Assembly: GCA_964575335.1 (NCBI GenBank) | Contig: CAZNPU010000014.1 | Coordinates: forward strand, 1 to 64,000 | Length of the DNA stretch: 64,000 bases | From: CAZNPU01 sp964575335 | GTDB lineage: Bacteria > Planctomycetota > Phycisphaerae > Phycisphaerales > SM1A02 | Reading direction: 5' to 3' | Part shown: positions 62,714 to 64,000 of the stretch, piece by piece | How the letters are laid out: each line of letters opens with the position of its first letter | How positions within the stretch are numbered: the stretch's first letter is position 1 | Notes under the pieces: model-generated | The model's database searches: none | What the model was told of the DNA's origin: nothing | The model's input: the letters and a program-made list of their open reading frames with translations, nothing else | Program-made: the position numbers and the translations under genes

Positions 62714-63744
62714 CAATGCAGATCCATTCGTAACAGACAACGGGCATGAAAACCGCATCGCTCTGCTGATCGCTTGAGCTTGTCGCGCAGCGTCTGGTTT
62801 CTCGGAACCTGCAGGGGCGACAGCACGCGCCAGAGCGCAGCGCGGGGCAGATCGCGCAGAAACATCAACGCGTTGGCGATGTGCGCGGTCATTCGGCCGC
62901 GGGTGCGCATCAGCAATAGCAAGTGGCTTCGGGCCATCGCCAGGTTCATTTCGTCCATGCACTGGCTTGTACTCACTGAGCCATAGTGCAGAATCGATGC
63001 GCCCGGGAAATAGCACACTCTCCAGCCCGCAGCGGTAAAGCGGTAGCACCATTCCGCTTCCTCGGCATACATGAAAAACGATTCATCCATGCCGCCGACA
63101 TGCTCATACGCACTGCGCCGCACGAACATGAAACAGCCGGCCACGATGTCCACATCGTGCGATTGATCCAAATCAAGATGCGGATAGCGCGCGCGGGTCA
63201 ACAATGTGGTGCGGCGCAGTACCATGTTCGGGATCGCGACATTGAGCAGCACATGCCCAAGCGAAAGATGACGAAACAGCGTTGACTGCTGCTGCCCGTC
63301 AGCCAGATACGCTCGACAGCCGATCACGCCGATATCGCGATGGGCTTCAGCGAACTCAAACGTGCTGCTCAATGTGTCCGCATTGACCTCTGTATCAGAA
63401 TTCAACAGCAGCAGGTACTTACCTCGGGCAACGCGCATGCCCTGGTTGTTCGCTGCAGCAAATCCGCGATTCTGCGCGTTGGCAATAAGTCGCACGTCAG
63501 GAAACGCTGCTGCGATCGCTTCGGGCGATCCATCGGAAGATGCGTTATCGATCACAATGACTTCAAAGCGGCAATTGCGCGTTCGATCGAAGATCGATCG
63601 CAGACAGGCCAGGGTAATGTCGCGCGTGTTGTAGCTGACAATGATCACCGAAACATGGATGCCGCCCGAATGCGCAGCCGGTGTCGGCGGCAGCGCAGGG
63701 GTGGGCAATTCATCGATCGGAGGAGGTGCGGTAAGAACGCTCAT
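62713..63744 (-). CDS. Glycosyltransferase family 2 (rhamnosyltransferase-like)
   Basis: 343 residues. The GT-A region is VSVIIVSYNTRDITLACLRS, with EVIVIDNASSDGSPEAI and LLLLNSDTEVNADTLSSTFE (the DxD motif). The acceptor region GGMDESFFMYAEEAEWCYRF is typical of WbbL-like GT2 enzymes, many of which add rhamnose. The start at 63744 overlaps the upstream gene by 4 bp (ATGA). An earlier start at 63795 lies inside that gene. Confidence 0.9.
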   Translation of the reverse strand: MSVLTAPPPIDELPTPALPPTPAAHSGGIHVSVIIVSYNTRDITLACLRSIFDRTRNCRFEVIVIDNASSDGSPEAIAAAFPDVRLIANAQNRGFAAANNQGMRVARGKYLLLLNSDTEVNADTLSSTFEFAEAHRDIGVIGCRAYLADGQQQSTLFRHLSLGHVLLNVAIPNMVLRRTTLLTRARYPHLDLDQSHDVDIVAGCFMFVRRSAYEHVGGMDESFFMYAEEAEWCYRFTAAGWRVCYFPGASILHYGSVSTSQCMDEMNLAMARSHLLLLMRTRGRMTAHIANALMFLRDLPRAALWRVLSPLQVPRNQTLRDKLKRSAERCGFHARCLLRMDLH

Positions 63745-64000
63745 GATGCGGATGATTCGGAAGTGGCAGGAATCTGTTGACGGGAAGCGAGCCATGCACG
63801 GCTCAGGCGGCGGCCGACCCGGTATGCACGCTCGGCGCTTCGTGTAACATGCGCGGAAAAACCAGTCGGCGTCAGCTCGATCGCGCCAGGCGAGGCAATC
63901 TCAACACCGCCAAGGCCGCGCTTGAAGTGATAGACGCCCGGGTTGCTTATCGCATCAATGCCGCCAAGGTCGTACCAGTGACAGCCGCGCTCGCGCGCAG
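63741..64000 (-). CDS. FemAB-like aminoacyl/acyltransferase, C-terminal end (cut by window)
   Basis: Only the last 86 codons are in the window. CHWYDLGGIDAISNPGVYHF followed by KRGLGGVEIASPGAIELTPT matches the end of FemAB/GNAT-type proteins, which attach amino acids to lipid-linked peptidoglycan or act in exopolysaccharide loci. The stop overlaps the GT2 start. Identity is inferred from a short stretch. Confidence 0.65.
   Translation of the reverse strand, partial: ARERGCHWYDLGGIDAISNPGVYHFKRGLGGVEIASPGAIELTPTGFSAHVTRSAERAYRVGRRLSRAWLASRQQIPATSESSAS

Noticed and set aside
1..64000. CRISPR array or rRNA operon
   Set aside because: No regularly spaced direct repeats and no conserved rRNA segments were found on reading both strands.

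Overview
This 64 kb window comes from a GC-rich bacterial chromosome, most likely a planctomycete of the Phycisphaerae type. This is inferred from gene content, not from a marker tree. The clues are secreted proteins ending in paired dockerin-like VNVDDLLxVIxxWG repeats (13290-14741, 24036-25625, 35711-36805), a PEP-CTERM-like anchor protein (34249-34944), a prepilin-type protein, DUF1573 and SIMPL proteins, an archaeal/eukaryal-type prolyl-tRNA synthetase, and many low-conservation secreted genes among housekeeping genes.

Left part (1-10300). A minus-strand F-type ATP synthase operon runs atpZ-atpI-atpB-atpE-atpF-atpH, then a SIMPL-domain gene, then atpA (cut by the window start). Divergent from it is a lone nuoI, followed by a large six-PAS/GAF histidine kinase. 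Middle (10301-41453): gmk, dnaK with a possible heat-shock promoter, proS, a UbiA-type prenyltransferase, a bleomycin-hydrolase-type peptidase, a NapH-like ferredoxin/TPR membrane protein, ptsN, rsmB, moxR, several lipoproteins and secreted proteins, and the tmRNA gene. An unannotated structured RNA candidate with its own promoter and terminator lies at 23433-23745 on the minus strand.

Decayed island (41595-44259). A secreted-protein gene carries several stops and frameshifts. Next to it an 840-bp IS5-family (IS427-like) element has inserted into a small membrane-protein gene that overlapped a downstream DUF1573 gene. Removing the element and one TA copy restores the small reading frame exactly.

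Right part (46361-64000). One long minus-strand surface-polysaccharide locus is read from right to left: FemAB-like protein (cut), GT2, sulfotransferase, predicted alpha/alpha-toroid protein, WecG-type transferase, glycosyltransferase, UDP-GlcNAc 2-epimerase, GT2, GT4, glucose-1-phosphate cytidylyltransferase, SDR epimerase, three related sugar C-methyltransferase-like proteins, and a Wzc-like chain-length regulator/kinase, ending at a good terminator. Together these suggest synthesis of an exported, possibly sulfated polymer containing ManNAc-type and CDP-derived branched sugars. An L-2-hydroxyglutarate oxidase lies just beyond the terminator.
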